A DNA stretch of 28,060 nt from positions 1 to 28,060 of the IMG/VR virus record IMGVR_UViG_3300027907_000040; one strand, 5' to 3'. Below the pieces are notes generated by a model. It was given only the letters and a program-made list of their open reading frames with translations. It did not search any database and was not told the DNA's origin. Shown here piece by piece: positions 11,186 through 18,454 of this stretch. Origin of the DNA: a virus. The stretch's first letter is position 1. Every line of letters begins with the position of its first letter. Made by a program: the position numbers and the translations under genes.

Positions 11186-11842
11186 TCAGCTCGTCGAGGT
11201 GACCGAGGTAGCCGCGCACGCTGCCTCGGGCAGCGCATCGCCGGTCGCCCAGAATCCACCCTCGCTGATGTCCTGTCCGTCCGGCGGGCCGTCCCCGTAG
11301 GGACCGTCGCCCCAGTTGCCGTTCGTCTTGGACTTGCCGTTCAGCGTCGGAGCGGCAGGGCCGGCCTCGAACGTGTTGTCTCCCATCACCCAGGACACAG
11401 CCGGGTACACATGATGGAAGTACGGGTAGGTCGCGTCGAGACCGGAGCCAACCGTGTGCTCCGTCCAGAACTCGAAGGCAACCAGCGGGCTCTGCTCGTC
11501 GCAGGCCAGAGCTGACGGCCAGGCAACGCCCACCACGTCCGCTCCGTCCTCGATGGTCTCCGCCCCGAGCATGAAGGCGATCATCTGCGGCTCGAGCGCC
11601 GCAGTGTTGACGGTGAGCTCCCACCAGTTGAAGGTGTCCGGGAACGCGCGCCTCGCGATGGAGCAGCCGCAGCCGTTGCGAACGCTGAAGCTGTCGCCCG
11701 TCTCGATGTTCGGGCTGACCTGAACCGAGATGAGCTTGTCGGAGACGTATGCGTTACTGCCCGCGATCACGTTGCCGTTCTCGTCGACCCGCGTGATCCT
11801 GACCAGGCAGGCCCCGAACGAAACTCCACAGTTGAAAGCCAT
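11186..11842 (-). CDS. Major tail (tube) protein candidate
   Basis: This 218-residue protein opens MAFNCGVSFGACLVRITRVD. It then runs through SDKLISVQVSPNIETGDSFS, NGCGCSIARRAFPDTFNWWE and LTVNTAALEPQMIAFMLGAE. That order (a strand on ligand-like D-x-N-G, a V-x-V-x-P strand, a Cys pair, then a long strand before MIAFMLG) is the look of actinophage tail-tube proteins. In siphoviruses this protein polymerises in hexameric rings around the tape measure. GGGAGG lies ten bases before the ATG. The C-terminal 45 residues are Gly/Asp/Asn-rich and could be surface exposed. It precedes the fibre block instead of the chaperones, which is unusual. A second capsid or decoration protein is the main alternative. 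Confidence 0.65.
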   Translation of the reverse strand: MAFNCGVSFGACLVRITRVDENGNVIAGSNAYVSDKLISVQVSPNIETGDSFSVRNGCGCSIARRAFPDTFNWWELTVNTAALEPQMIAFMLGAETIEDGADVVGVAWPSALACDEQSPLVAFEFWTEHTVGSGLDATYPYFHHVYPAVSWVMGDNTFEAGPAAPTLNGKSKTNGNWGDGPYGDGPPDGQDISEGGFWATGDALPEAACAATSVTSTS

Positions 11843-11862
11843 CTAACGAACCTCCCTTCGGA

Positions 11863-12702
11863 TCACGAAACCCAGTCGATGAGCACGCCCGCCTGAAGCA
11901 GCGTGTCCCAGAACACCAGGAGCGCTACCTCAGCCCGGTACGTGATCTCGTTGATCGTCCTGTCGATGGACTCGATGGCATCGAGCCGCATCTCGGCCAC
12001 CCGCACTTCCACGGGGCCGGTGGCAAAGGCCCACTCCTGACCGGCGGAGGGATCTGCTGCTGTCTCTCCCACCGGATCGGTGTCGATGTAGCCGCCGCCG
12101 ATGGCGACCGGTGTGCCCTGCGAGGTGTAGACGACGGAGTTCGTCTCCTGCTTGTTGAACCCCCACTGAGCGGCGATCCCCGGAGTCGCATGGATGACTC
12201 CGCCGATCCCTGTCGCCCCGATCGCGTTCTCCAGGTAGGAGAGCCCTTCGCTCGGATCCTGCGCCCCCGTCCCCAGCACCGTCAGGTCGGCGTCTCCGAG
12301 GAACTTGTTGGCCGAGTCCGCCTGGCCCTTCGCCAGAATCGCCTCGGCCGCGAAGGACTCACGAGCGTTGAGTGCCGCCCGCGCCCTCGCTGCGAACGCC
12401 TCGGGATCTCCGACCAGCGTGGAGCAGGTGACGGAGACGTAGGCCACGATGGAGTCGAAGCGGGCGGACACCTGATCTCCGCCCTCGTCCTTCGTCCTGA
12501 ACGTGCCCGAGGTGCAGGGCTCCCAGAAGGCGACGCCGGACGGGTTCTCCGAGTCCCCTCCTGGGTAGGCCCAGACGTTGACTCCGTTCAGCCACGGGCC
12601 TGCCCCCCGCTGCACGTTCGCAACGGAGAGCAGGCCGTATTCGGGTGCGACCGGAAGGGGGCCGTTGACAGCGAGCGCCGGGCCTACTCCAGTCGAACTC
12701 AT
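11863..12702 (-). CDS. Second capsid-like protein (possible penton or minor capsid)
   Basis: This 279-residue protein follows the main capsid gene. Landmarks are YGLLSVANVQRGAGPWLNGV near the N-terminus, a long Ala-rich helix (AFAARARAALNARESFAAEA), then GIGGVIHATPGIAAQWGF, GTPVAIGGGYIDTDP and EWAFATGPVEVRVAEM. The IHATP, GTPV-G-GY and ATGPVxVR blocks recall the axial and periphery strands of HK97-fold capsid proteins found beside the major capsid gene in some actinophages. It may therefore form the pentons while the larger protein forms the hexons. An alternative is an inner head or decoration protein. GAAGGGGG lies before the ATG. The HK97 fold is inferred from pattern only. Confidence 0.55.
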   Translation of the reverse strand: MSSTGVGPALAVNGPLPVAPEYGLLSVANVQRGAGPWLNGVNVWAYPGGDSENPSGVAFWEPCTSGTFRTKDEGGDQVSARFDSIVAYVSVTCSTLVGDPEAFAARARAALNARESFAAEAILAKGQADSANKFLGDADLTVLGTGAQDPSEGLSYLENAIGATGIGGVIHATPGIAAQWGFNKQETNSVVYTSQGTPVAIGGGYIDTDPVGETAADPSAGQEWAFATGPVEVRVAEMRLDAIESIDRTINEITYRAEVALLVFWDTLLQAGVLIDWVS

Positions 12703-12728
12703 CTCGAGCCCCCTTCCTCAGCCACTCG

Positions 12729-14519
12729 TTACTCGCAGGTCCTTGCCGTCCCCGCGGGCGGGAACTGACCGACCGGGCAGATGTCCGAAGTGACCCAGAG
12801 AGCCGACTGCGCCGGCGCGACTCGGGCCACGTTGCGGAACCGCTCCCCGAAGATCTCGAAGTCGTTGACGTGGTTGAGCGTGGAGTCACGGACGATTCCG
12901 AGCTCCAGCGTTCCCATGTCCAGACCGATGAACGCGCCCTGCGGATGCAGCGCCCACTGCACTTCGTTCGGCAGACCGTCGATGGCAGCCGCAGTCTGCG
13001 CCGAGTCCGGCAGCTGCGTGGTGCCCGTGGTCGGGCTGTCGAGGTAGAAGACCGGATCGATGCCCAGGTCACGCAGGTAGGCGATCAGCTCGCCCTGGCT
13101 GCGGAACCTGTTGCCGTCGATGGTCTGCACCGTGTCCAGCGAGAGCATGTCCGCGAACCAGTAGGGCAGGTAGGCGGCGAAGCGTGCGCCCCGCGGCATC
13201 CTGAAGCGCCCCATGATCCCGAACTTCGCCTTCACGATGGCATCCACCACGTAGACGTAGGCAGAGAGGGTCTCGGCCCCGTTGGTGACGTTGATCGAGA
13301 GCGCCTTCAGCCTGTCCAGCATGAACGTCTCGCTCGTGCGCGAGAGCGCGGCCATCGTGAGCTCGTTCTCGTGCCGGATCCTCTCGGGCCACGAGATCGC
13401 GTTCAGATTGCCGAATTCTCGACAGTGCGCCAGGATCTGCACCGCCGTGTCGGTGTAGTCCGCGCAGTCCATGTCCTGACAGGACTTGGTTGCGAAGGTT
13501 CCCCCGAGCGCGTCGTCGTCCGCCGAGATGTTCGAGATCGCGGTCGTGATGTCCGCGATGTACGTCGACTCGGGGATGGACACCGCACCGCGCACTGCCC
13601 GGAACTTGGGCAGGGCATCCCACACCGGCTCGGCCTCGGTCGCGAAGTTGACCATGCCGTAGAACGGGGTGGGCGGTGCGCACAGACCGCCGGAGGCGGC
13701 CAGTGAGTAGCGGCCGATCCCGCCGGGGACGGAGGCCACGATGACCTCTGCCAGCTTCTCGGCGTCCGATGCCCGGTCGTTCGTGAGCGTGCGGTCGTCC
13801 GAGTATGGGATCTCTGCGCGTGCGACCGGGACGGCGTGACCGCCCTGGCGGTAGCCGCCACCGTGCGGCGACTTGGGGATGTGCTGCACGGAGCGCATCG
13901 CGTCCTGCATGGCCGCGGCCAGCGAGGAGGGATCGAACGGCTCCGCGTTGGAGCGGGCCATCGGGCCGAAGGGGAGAAGGGCAGCGGTTGCGCCCTCATC
14001 TGCCATCTGCACCGGCAGTCTCTCCGGGGAGGGCATCGGTGCCGAGCGCCGCATCCTCACGGGCTCGGGCGGGGCGGCGTCCGCCAGGACGAGCTCGCGC
14101 TCCTCCACCACGGACTCCTCTTCGTCTCCTGAGCCTTCGTCGTCCCCGTCGTCCGGGGCGGGCTCTTCCTCGGCCACGACCTCGAGCGGCGTGTCCTGAT
14201 CGCCGGGATCCTCGTCGGTGATGACCTCCTCCGGCTCTGCGAACAACTCGGAGAACGCGGAGGTGCGCTTGCTCTTCTCTGCCGAGTACGTCTCGGCGGC
14301 TTCGACGCGCGAGTTCTGCTCGAGGACGAGCTTCTTCGCCTGGTCGATGCCGCGGTCGTACTCCGCCATGATCTGCTCGGCGGTCCGGCCGGCGGTGAAC
14401 TTCTCGTCCTCGTCGTCGATCAGGACAGCCGCATCGCGGTGCTCCTGGATGAGCGAGGTCAGTTCCTCGTCGGTCAGCCCCGAGAGATCGTCCTGAATCT
14501 CGGGAAACAGCGGATCCAT
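12729..14519 (-). CDS. Major capsid protein with N-terminal scaffold-like domain
   Basis: This 596-residue protein starts MDPLFPEIQDDLSGLTDEEL. Residues 1 to about 90 are a charged helical or coiled-coil segment. Residues about 95-150 are very acidic (DDGDDEGSGDEEESVVEERE). Basic and Pro-rich linkers run to about 240. The rest is a capsid-fold region: YSLAASGGLCAPPTPFYGMV, AVSIPESTYIADITTAI, then FMLDRLKALSINVTNGAETL, a helical stretch, and FRMPRGARFAAYLPYWFADM. The C-terminus is Cys-containing (SDICPVGQFPPAGTARTCE). The N-terminal part looks like a fused scaffold (delta) domain as in HK97-type capsids, probably removed by the protease encoded upstream. AAGGAG lies before the ATG and a leader of 115 bases precedes it, so it may have its own strong expression signal. 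Confidence 0.85.
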   Translation of the reverse strand: MDPLFPEIQDDLSGLTDEELTSLIQEHRDAAVLIDDEDEKFTAGRTAEQIMAEYDRGIDQAKKLVLEQNSRVEAAETYSAEKSKRTSAFSELFAEPEEVITDEDPGDQDTPLEVVAEEEPAPDDGDDEGSGDEEESVVEERELVLADAAPPEPVRMRRSAPMPSPERLPVQMADEGATAALLPFGPMARSNAEPFDPSSLAAAMQDAMRSVQHIPKSPHGGGYRQGGHAVPVARAEIPYSDDRTLTNDRASDAEKLAEVIVASVPGGIGRYSLAASGGLCAPPTPFYGMVNFATEAEPVWDALPKFRAVRGAVSIPESTYIADITTAISNISADDDALGGTFATKSCQDMDCADYTDTAVQILAHCREFGNLNAISWPERIRHENELTMAALSRTSETFMLDRLKALSINVTNGAETLSAYVYVVDAIVKAKFGIMGRFRMPRGARFAAYLPYWFADMLSLDTVQTIDGNRFRSQGELIAYLRDLGIDPVFYLDSPTTGTTQLPDSAQTAAAIDGLPNEVQWALHPQGAFIGLDMGTLELGIVRDSTLNHVNDFEIFGERFRNVARVAPAQSALWVTSDICPVGQFPPAGTARTCE

Positions 14520-14634
14520 CTCAACTCCTTTACGCAGGTCGTTACGTAACGGAGGAGGCTTATGGCTCCGCCTGGCACGTCGGGCATGTGGCCGTCAGTG
14601 CTGCGCCGATAATAGCGTCGGCCGTCGGACGGCG
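14520..14634 (-). promoter_or_regulatory. Capsid gene leader with palindromic CGTTACGTAACG
   Basis: This is the longest gap in the head operon. It holds a 12-base perfect palindrome CGTTACGTAACG at 14540-14551 and the ribosome binding site AAGGAGTTGAG for the capsid gene. A small hairpin GCCGT-CCG-ACGGC lies just after the preceding stop. The sequence right after the glycosyltransferase amber codon stays open for 24 codons and codes a CPTC motif (see findings). No clear -35/-10 pair was seen. A regulatory role is inferred from position. Confidence 0.35.
14540..14552. repeat. Site 2 of a dispersed CGTNACGTAACGG motif
   Basis: This copy, CGTTACGTAACGG, contains a perfect 12-base palindrome and lies about 20 bases upstream of the capsid start. 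Other copies are at 4164-4176, 18094-18106, 23128-23140 and 23673-23685. Confidence 0.4.
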
Positions 14635-15282
14635 CTACCAGGAAAATACTGAGGCGTCCTCAGCGAAGAGAAGCGCGGTGCGGCCCTTGTCCTTACCCCA
14701 GTGCGCCTTGCGCCCGATCAGGCTCTTCTCCTCGTCAGGGTGCTGCACGATCGAGGGCACCGTGAAGCGCACCGTCTGCTTGGTGAAGGTGGCCCACCGG
14801 CCCGCCACGTGATCGTCTGAGCGCGGCTGCTTGTGCCCGAGCCTGCGCGGGTTTGTCTCCGTCCAGCGTAGGAACTCGCGCGCCTTGTGCTTCGGCCACA
14901 GAACGCCCACGACCGGCATGAACTCCATCTGCCGAAACTCGGTCGTGATGTAGCGCTGTCCCTTCGTCTGCGCTGCGAGTGCCAGGCGAGAGAGGCGGCG
15001 AGGGAGCCAGGAGAGGTAGAGCACGGTCACGGTGTCGGGGTTCGTCTCCGCGATCTGCTCCACGGCAGCGGAGAAGTGAAGCGACACTTTCGCGTCGTCC
15101 TGAACGACGAGCAGGTGGCTCGCTTCTACTTTCGTATCGAGGCAACGGCGATACCCGGCCCACGGATTCGGCGGCTCGCTCGCGTGCAGGCAGACCTCAG
15201 TGGGGAGGCCGAGCGAGTCGGCCAGCGGCTGATGCAGGTGAGCGCGGCTGGGGTGGCCCTGGATGCGGGCTACGACTCGCAG
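14635..15282 (-). CDS. Glycosyltransferase-like protein in the head operon
   Basis: The conserved-looking part begins LRVVARIQGHPSRAHLHQPL and continues for about 215 residues. It includes HLLVVQDDAKVSLHF (a DD motif after a hydrophobic strand, as in GT-A enzymes), VTVLYLSWLP, SDDHVAGRWATFTKQTVRFT and PSIVQHPDEEKSLIG. The PSxVQH...SLIG ending is typical of short phage glycosyltransferases with a family-25-like look. No ATG, GTG or TTG lies near the logical start. The nearest fitting codon is the CTG at 15282, overlapping the end of the protease gene by 13 bases, with GGAG about 11 bases before it. The frame extends to 15486, but that part reads as the shadow of the protease gene. It sits between protease and capsid genes, an odd place for a sugar enzyme. 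Substrate unknown. Confidence 0.68.
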   Translation of the reverse strand: MRVVARIQGHPSRAHLHQPLADSLGLPTEVCLHASEPPNPWAGYRRCLDTKVEASHLLVVQDDAKVSLHFSAAVEQIAETNPDTVTVLYLSWLPRRLSRLALAAQTKGQRYITTEFRQMEFMPVVGVLWPKHKAREFLRWTETNPRRLGHKQPRSDDHVAGRWATFTKQTVRFTVPSIVQHPDEEKSLIGRKAHWGKDKGRTALLFAEDASVFSW

Positions 15283-15980
15283 ATCGCGGCCATCTCCGCG
15301 GACAGTTCCTTCCGCCGCCGCCGCTGAGTGGCGGAGAAGGATGCGACGATGGGCTCGGGCGAGAGGATCAGGGTTCGGATCTCTCCGGAAGCTGCGAGAG
15401 CCAGTTGCGCACGAGGAATGGGAAAGCCCGGTACGGGGACTGCAAGGGCAGCCACCAGTTCCAGATTCCCATTGAACGCTCTCCAATCACCAGATACGGA
15501 GTTAGCTCTGAGATCGCGAAGTTGCTCGGGAGAGAGATCGGAGCGTAGAACACCAGATGCCCAGATTCCGTGTCGTCCGTTGGTGGCCCGGACGAAGGCA
15601 CCTACCGCCCCCGTATCGTCGTAGTGCCGGGTGGCAGCGGTGAGATCCGCACTCGCCGCGGCGTGACCAGTGGCGAGGACGATCTTGCCAACGGCGATGC
15701 GGCCTCCGTCGTCGGTCTCGAGCTCTCCGAGGTGGAACTGTCGATAGTCCGTGACTGACCGGGGAGCCACAACGCACTCGTCGAAGGCTCCGGCGGAGAG
15801 TCCGACGTGGCAGCTTTCCCAGGGAGCCAGATGTCCATAGACGGCCCCTCCCTCCTCGTAGGTCATGGGCGTGACGCGATCCGGCTCCGGTCGCTCGAAG
15901 AGCGAGCGGGACGGCTTGAGCGGAGCGACGGCACTGACGAGACTCGCCATCTTCACGTACTCCTCCGGGGTAATCGTCAT
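15270..15980 (-). CDS. Capsid maturation (prohead) protease
   Basis: This 236-residue protein carries the hallmarks of actinophage prohead proteases: VYGHLAPWESCHVG (candidate catalytic His50 or His58), then GKIVLATGHA, a HYDDTG segment, and LRANSVSGDWRAFNGN with candidate Ser161 and Ser163. VAALAVPVPGFPIPRAQ follows. Such serine proteases cut the scaffold part from the capsid protein during head maturation. The neighbouring capsid has a long acidic N-terminus that fits as substrate. The gene begins nine bases after the portal stop, with GGAGGGTGAG before the ATG, and is followed by an overlapping glycosyltransferase. Catalytic residues are assigned by family pattern only. Confidence 0.82.
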   Translation of the reverse strand: MTITPEEYVKMASLVSAVAPLKPSRSLFERPEPDRVTPMTYEEGGAVYGHLAPWESCHVGLSAGAFDECVVAPRSVTDYRQFHLGELETDDGGRIAVGKIVLATGHAAASADLTAATRHYDDTGAVGAFVRATNGRHGIWASGVLRSDLSPEQLRDLRANSVSGDWRAFNGNLELVAALAVPVPGFPIPRAQLALAASGEIRTLILSPEPIVASFSATQRRRRKELSAEMAAICES

Positions 15981-15989
15981 CTCACCCTC

Positions 15990-17786
15990 CTACTGTGCCA
16001 CGGCGACGGAGACTTCCCGCGCCTTCTCCACCTGGGCCACGAATCCTGACGGTAGCTCCGGCTGTGCGTCGTCGTACAGCGTGCGCGCCGCGTACACCTC
16101 CAGCATCTGCTGAAGCGCGGTCGCGTGCGCGGGCTTCAGCCCCTCGTCCTCCAGGTAGCCGCGGAAGCCGACCGCGGTTCCGGCGGTGAGGTTGAAGGCG
16201 TCAACGCCCAGACCCTCCACCCGCTCCTGCCCGAGCAGGGAGGCGACGAGGGAGTTGGGAGCGCCGTCGGTCAGCGCCTCGCACTCGTCACAGGTCTGCT
16301 GGTAGCGGCGAAGGCGCGCGCCGGCGGTCTCGCGGCAGCGGCGCAGGGCCATCTTTGCGGCACCCTTGACCTCAGCGGAAGCAGTGCGCGATTCCTGACG
16401 GGATACGAGCCTCGCGCCGGGATCGGGAGGCCCGTCCGCAGCGTTGCCGTTCCCGTTGCCGTTCTGGGGGATAGGGCCGCGCTGCGGGATGACGAGCTCG
16501 CCGTCCTCCAGCTCGACCTCCTGCCGGATCTTGAGCGCCGCCAGAAACTCCTTCTCCTCGTCGGTGGGGGCCATGTCCTCGGGGATGCCCTTCATCTTCC
16601 GGTAGCCGGGGAAGCCGATGGCGATCCTGTCCAGCGCCTTGTCCGCGTCCTCGGTTCGATCGGGGGAGATGACCACCTGCGAGTCGTCCATCCCGATCAC
16701 GACCTCCGGCCACTCCGCGTAGCCATCCTCTTCCAGACCTGGACGCAGGTACACCTCGGCCAGCTCGTCCGCAAACTGCTGCGCCTTTACGATCCCGTAC
16801 GAGCGCCACATGTCGTGCATGACCTGCTTCGCCGTCCAGTGGTTCGCGTCGGTCATCCCGCGTAGCGCCTCCGGCGGCATGTCGAAGGCAAGAGCCAGCC
16901 GCTCGATGCACTCCTTGCGTAGCCCTTGCTCCAGGTAGTCGGTCGCGGGATCGTGCGTCTTGACCCAGGTGAAGCGGTCCGCATACTCGTACGGCGGGGT
17001 GTAGAGGTACGGCACCCGCGCCTCCGGTGACATGGGGTTCTCAGTCTGGTTGGTCGCGTGGTCGATGTAGCCGGAGAGGAAGACGTTGTTCTCGGGATCC
17101 TCGTCACCGCCCTCGGGCTGCTGCGGATCCTCGGGGATGCCTTCGAGTGGCATCACCACGACACCGTTGGTCATGCGAGAGAGGGCGGTGGACATGACCG
17201 ACTTCGTGAGCACCAGCAGCTCCTCCGCGATCAGCGTGATCGGCTTCATGGGCGAATCCGCGATCTCGGAGTGCTGCGGCGAGGGAGTCCACAGGCGGTA
17301 GGCCACGCCGCGGTCGGAAGTCTCCTTCTTGTTCGCGTCCAGGCGAACCGCGGTGCCATCCTCCAGCACCTTGATCTCCTCGTTCCAGAGGCAGCGCCAG
17401 CGCTCGTCAGGCTCGTCCAGGCGATAGCCGAAGAGCATCAGCTCGCCCGTGATCCACATGAGCCGGCCGTACTGGAACTGAAGCTGCGTGCGTCCTCCGC
17501 CCGGATCCTGGATTCGGTTCAGGCGCTCGACGGGCGGGCCGCTCTCGATCCGCTCCAACTTCCCGTCGGGGAGGCGGCGAGCGGGGAAGTAGGTGACGCG
17601 GCTCATCATGCGTGCGATGAACTGCGAGGCCGCGCGGCACTCGCCTATCTCGTCGCAATACAAGAAGGCGCGCGTCTGCCACGGCTCCTCGAGCCGCTTC
17701 ACGTACGAGGACTGCGTGCGGTTGCCGACTCGGACGGCGGATGCCGTCAGCGCACGTCTAGGGACGCGCCGAGTGGGTAGCGCCAC
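15990..17786 (-). CDS. Portal protein
   Basis: This 598-residue protein starts at GTG and reads MALPTRRVPRRALTASAVRV. It has the usual portal order: an N-terminal helix with ECRAASQFIARMMSRVTYFP, a wing region with MWITGELMLFGYRLDE, the segment YRLWTPSPQHSEIADSPMKP, the stem-like LERLALAFDMPPEALRGM analogue (KECIERLALAFDMPPEALRG), then NHWTAKQVMHDMWR. The C-terminal third is charged and linker-rich (QNGNGNGNAADGPPDPG), followed by a helical domain with a CDEC pair. The portal is the DNA channel at one head vertex and docks the terminase. It lies upstream of the protease and capsid as usual, but is separated from the terminase gene by about 8 kb of sugar and lysis genes. Confidence 0.88.
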   Translation of the reverse strand: MALPTRRVPRRALTASAVRVGNRTQSSYVKRLEEPWQTRAFLYCDEIGECRAASQFIARMMSRVTYFPARRLPDGKLERIESGPPVERLNRIQDPGGGRTQLQFQYGRLMWITGELMLFGYRLDEPDERWRCLWNEEIKVLEDGTAVRLDANKKETSDRGVAYRLWTPSPQHSEIADSPMKPITLIAEELLVLTKSVMSTALSRMTNGVVVMPLEGIPEDPQQPEGGDEDPENNVFLSGYIDHATNQTENPMSPEARVPYLYTPPYEYADRFTWVKTHDPATDYLEQGLRKECIERLALAFDMPPEALRGMTDANHWTAKQVMHDMWRSYGIVKAQQFADELAEVYLRPGLEEDGYAEWPEVVIGMDDSQVVISPDRTEDADKALDRIAIGFPGYRKMKGIPEDMAPTDEEKEFLAALKIRQEVELEDGELVIPQRGPIPQNGNGNGNAADGPPDPGARLVSRQESRTASAEVKGAAKMALRRCRETAGARLRRYQQTCDECEALTDGAPNSLVASLLGQERVEGLGVDAFNLTAGTAVGFRGYLEDEGLKPAHATALQQMLEVYAARTLYDDAQPELPSGFVAQVEKAREVSVAVAQ

Positions 17787-17792
17787 TCAGTC

Positions 17793-17861
17793 CTACTTGC
17801 CGGGTGGGGGTGTTCCGCCTGCGGGCAGCTTGGGCTTGCGACATCCGCACATGCCGCGCAT
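17793..17861 (-). CDS. Possible 22-residue Cys-containing peptide
   Basis: A short frame before the portal reads MRGMCGCRKPKLPAGGTPP and ends PGK. It fills most of the gap between the DUF1360-like gene and the portal. The CGC motif and Pro/Gly tail recall tiny conserved phage peptides near capsid genes. There is no good ribosome binding site, so the call is tentative. Confidence 0.3.
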   Translation of the reverse strand: MRGMCGCRKPKLPAGGTPPPGK

Positions 17862-17871
17862 AGTAACGCCG

Positions 17872-18204
17872 TTAGTCGGACGACAGAAGCTTGTGCCCCG
17901 CGACCATGCCCGCGTGCAGTGCGAAGAGCGCCGCCGCGACCAGCGTTCCGTGCGGCCACAACTGCCATGCGCCCCACCACGCGAGCGTGATCCAGAAGCC
18001 GAGACAGTAGGGGCAGGTGAGGAAGAGCGCCCACTTCTCGCGGTACTCCTTGGGGATCGCGTCTCCCTCCTTCTCCCACTGCTTGCCGAGTCTCGTCACG
18101 TAACGGCGAGGCTGGTCGAGAATCGAGTCGAAGGCGATGAGCTGGAAGATGCGCCAGGCGGCCAGCGCGAGCAGGGCTGCCTCGTACCAGTTGGGGATGC
18201 TCAT
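17872..18204 (-). CDS. DUF1360-like small membrane protein
   Basis: This 110-residue protein starts MSIPNWYEAALLALAAWRIF. It has a first hydrophobic helix, the segment FDSILDQPRRYVTRLG, the motif LTCPYCLGFWITLAWWGAWQ and a last hydrophobic helix (LVAAALFALHAGMVAG). The CPYCLGFW motif after an amphipathic loop is the signature of the DUF1360 family, small membrane proteins of unknown function found in bacteria and phages. The ATG overlaps the TGA of the DUF1508-like gene (ATGA), after GGAGG. Position next to the lysis genes makes a holin or membrane-accessory role possible, but this is inference. Confidence 0.78.
   Translation of the reverse strand: MSIPNWYEAALLALAAWRIFQLIAFDSILDQPRRYVTRLGKQWEKEGDAIPKEYREKWALFLTCPYCLGFWITLAWWGAWQLWPHGTLVAAALFALHAGMVAGHKLLSSD
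18094..18106. repeat. Site 3 of the dispersed motif
   Basis: CGTCACGTAACGG lies inside the DUF1360-like gene. It has one mismatch from the version at 23673. Confidence 0.3.
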
Positions 18205-18365
18205 ACCTCCACCAGCGGGACGTTGGGGAAGTTGCGACGGGCTGCGCGCTTCGCGTTCCACTTGGAGAAGTAGCCCTCGGAGACGGCGAGCACCTGCCCG
18301 TTCGAGGAGACGAGCCGCAGATACCAGGGCTGGATGCCGCTGCCCTTGAACAGTTGAACCTTCAT
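18201..18365 (-). CDS. DUF1508-like small protein
   Basis: This 54-residue protein reads MKVQLFKGSGIQPWYLRLVS and then SNGQVLAVSEGYFSKWNAKR. This is the pattern of the DUF1508 (YegP-like) fold: a strand with a W-Y-LR-L core, NGQ, SEGY and a following helix starting near KWNAKRA. Its function is not established. It overlaps both neighbours by four bases (ATGA at each end), so it belongs to the same translational unit as the 27-residue membrane peptide and the DUF1360-like protein. Confidence 0.75.
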   Translation of the reverse strand: MKVQLFKGSGIQPWYLRLVSSNGQVLAVSEGYFSKWNAKRAARRNFPNVPLVEV

Positions 18366-18445
18366 CGGATGAGCCACACGATCAGGACGATGATGAGAAC
18401 AAGCACGATGAAGCCTCCGCTGATATATACGCCGTCAGCCAGCAT
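18362..18445 (-). CDS. 27-residue single-span membrane peptide
   Basis: The frame reads MLADGVYISGGFIVLVLIIV followed by LIVWLIR, a single hydrophobic helix with a short polar N-terminus and one Arg at the end. AGGAGG lies five bases before the ATG, one of the best ribosome binding sites in the window. It follows the endolysin gene directly. A holin-like or lysis-helper role is suggested by size, topology and neighbour. Other tiny membrane proteins look the same. Confidence 0.7.
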   Translation of the reverse strand: MLADGVYISGGFIVLVLIIVLIVWLIR

Positions 18446-18454
18446 GGTTCCTCC

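Noticed and set aside
14600-14640. Intrinsic terminator after the glycosyltransferase
   Set aside because: The hairpin is short (five base pairs, three-base loop) and is not followed by a T run, only CTATTAT.
17787-17871. tRNA or other RNA gene in the gap before the portal, or elsewhere in gaps
   Set aside because: No cloverleaf-like arms or CCA context were seen; gaps are short and hold ribosome binding sites or tiny frames.
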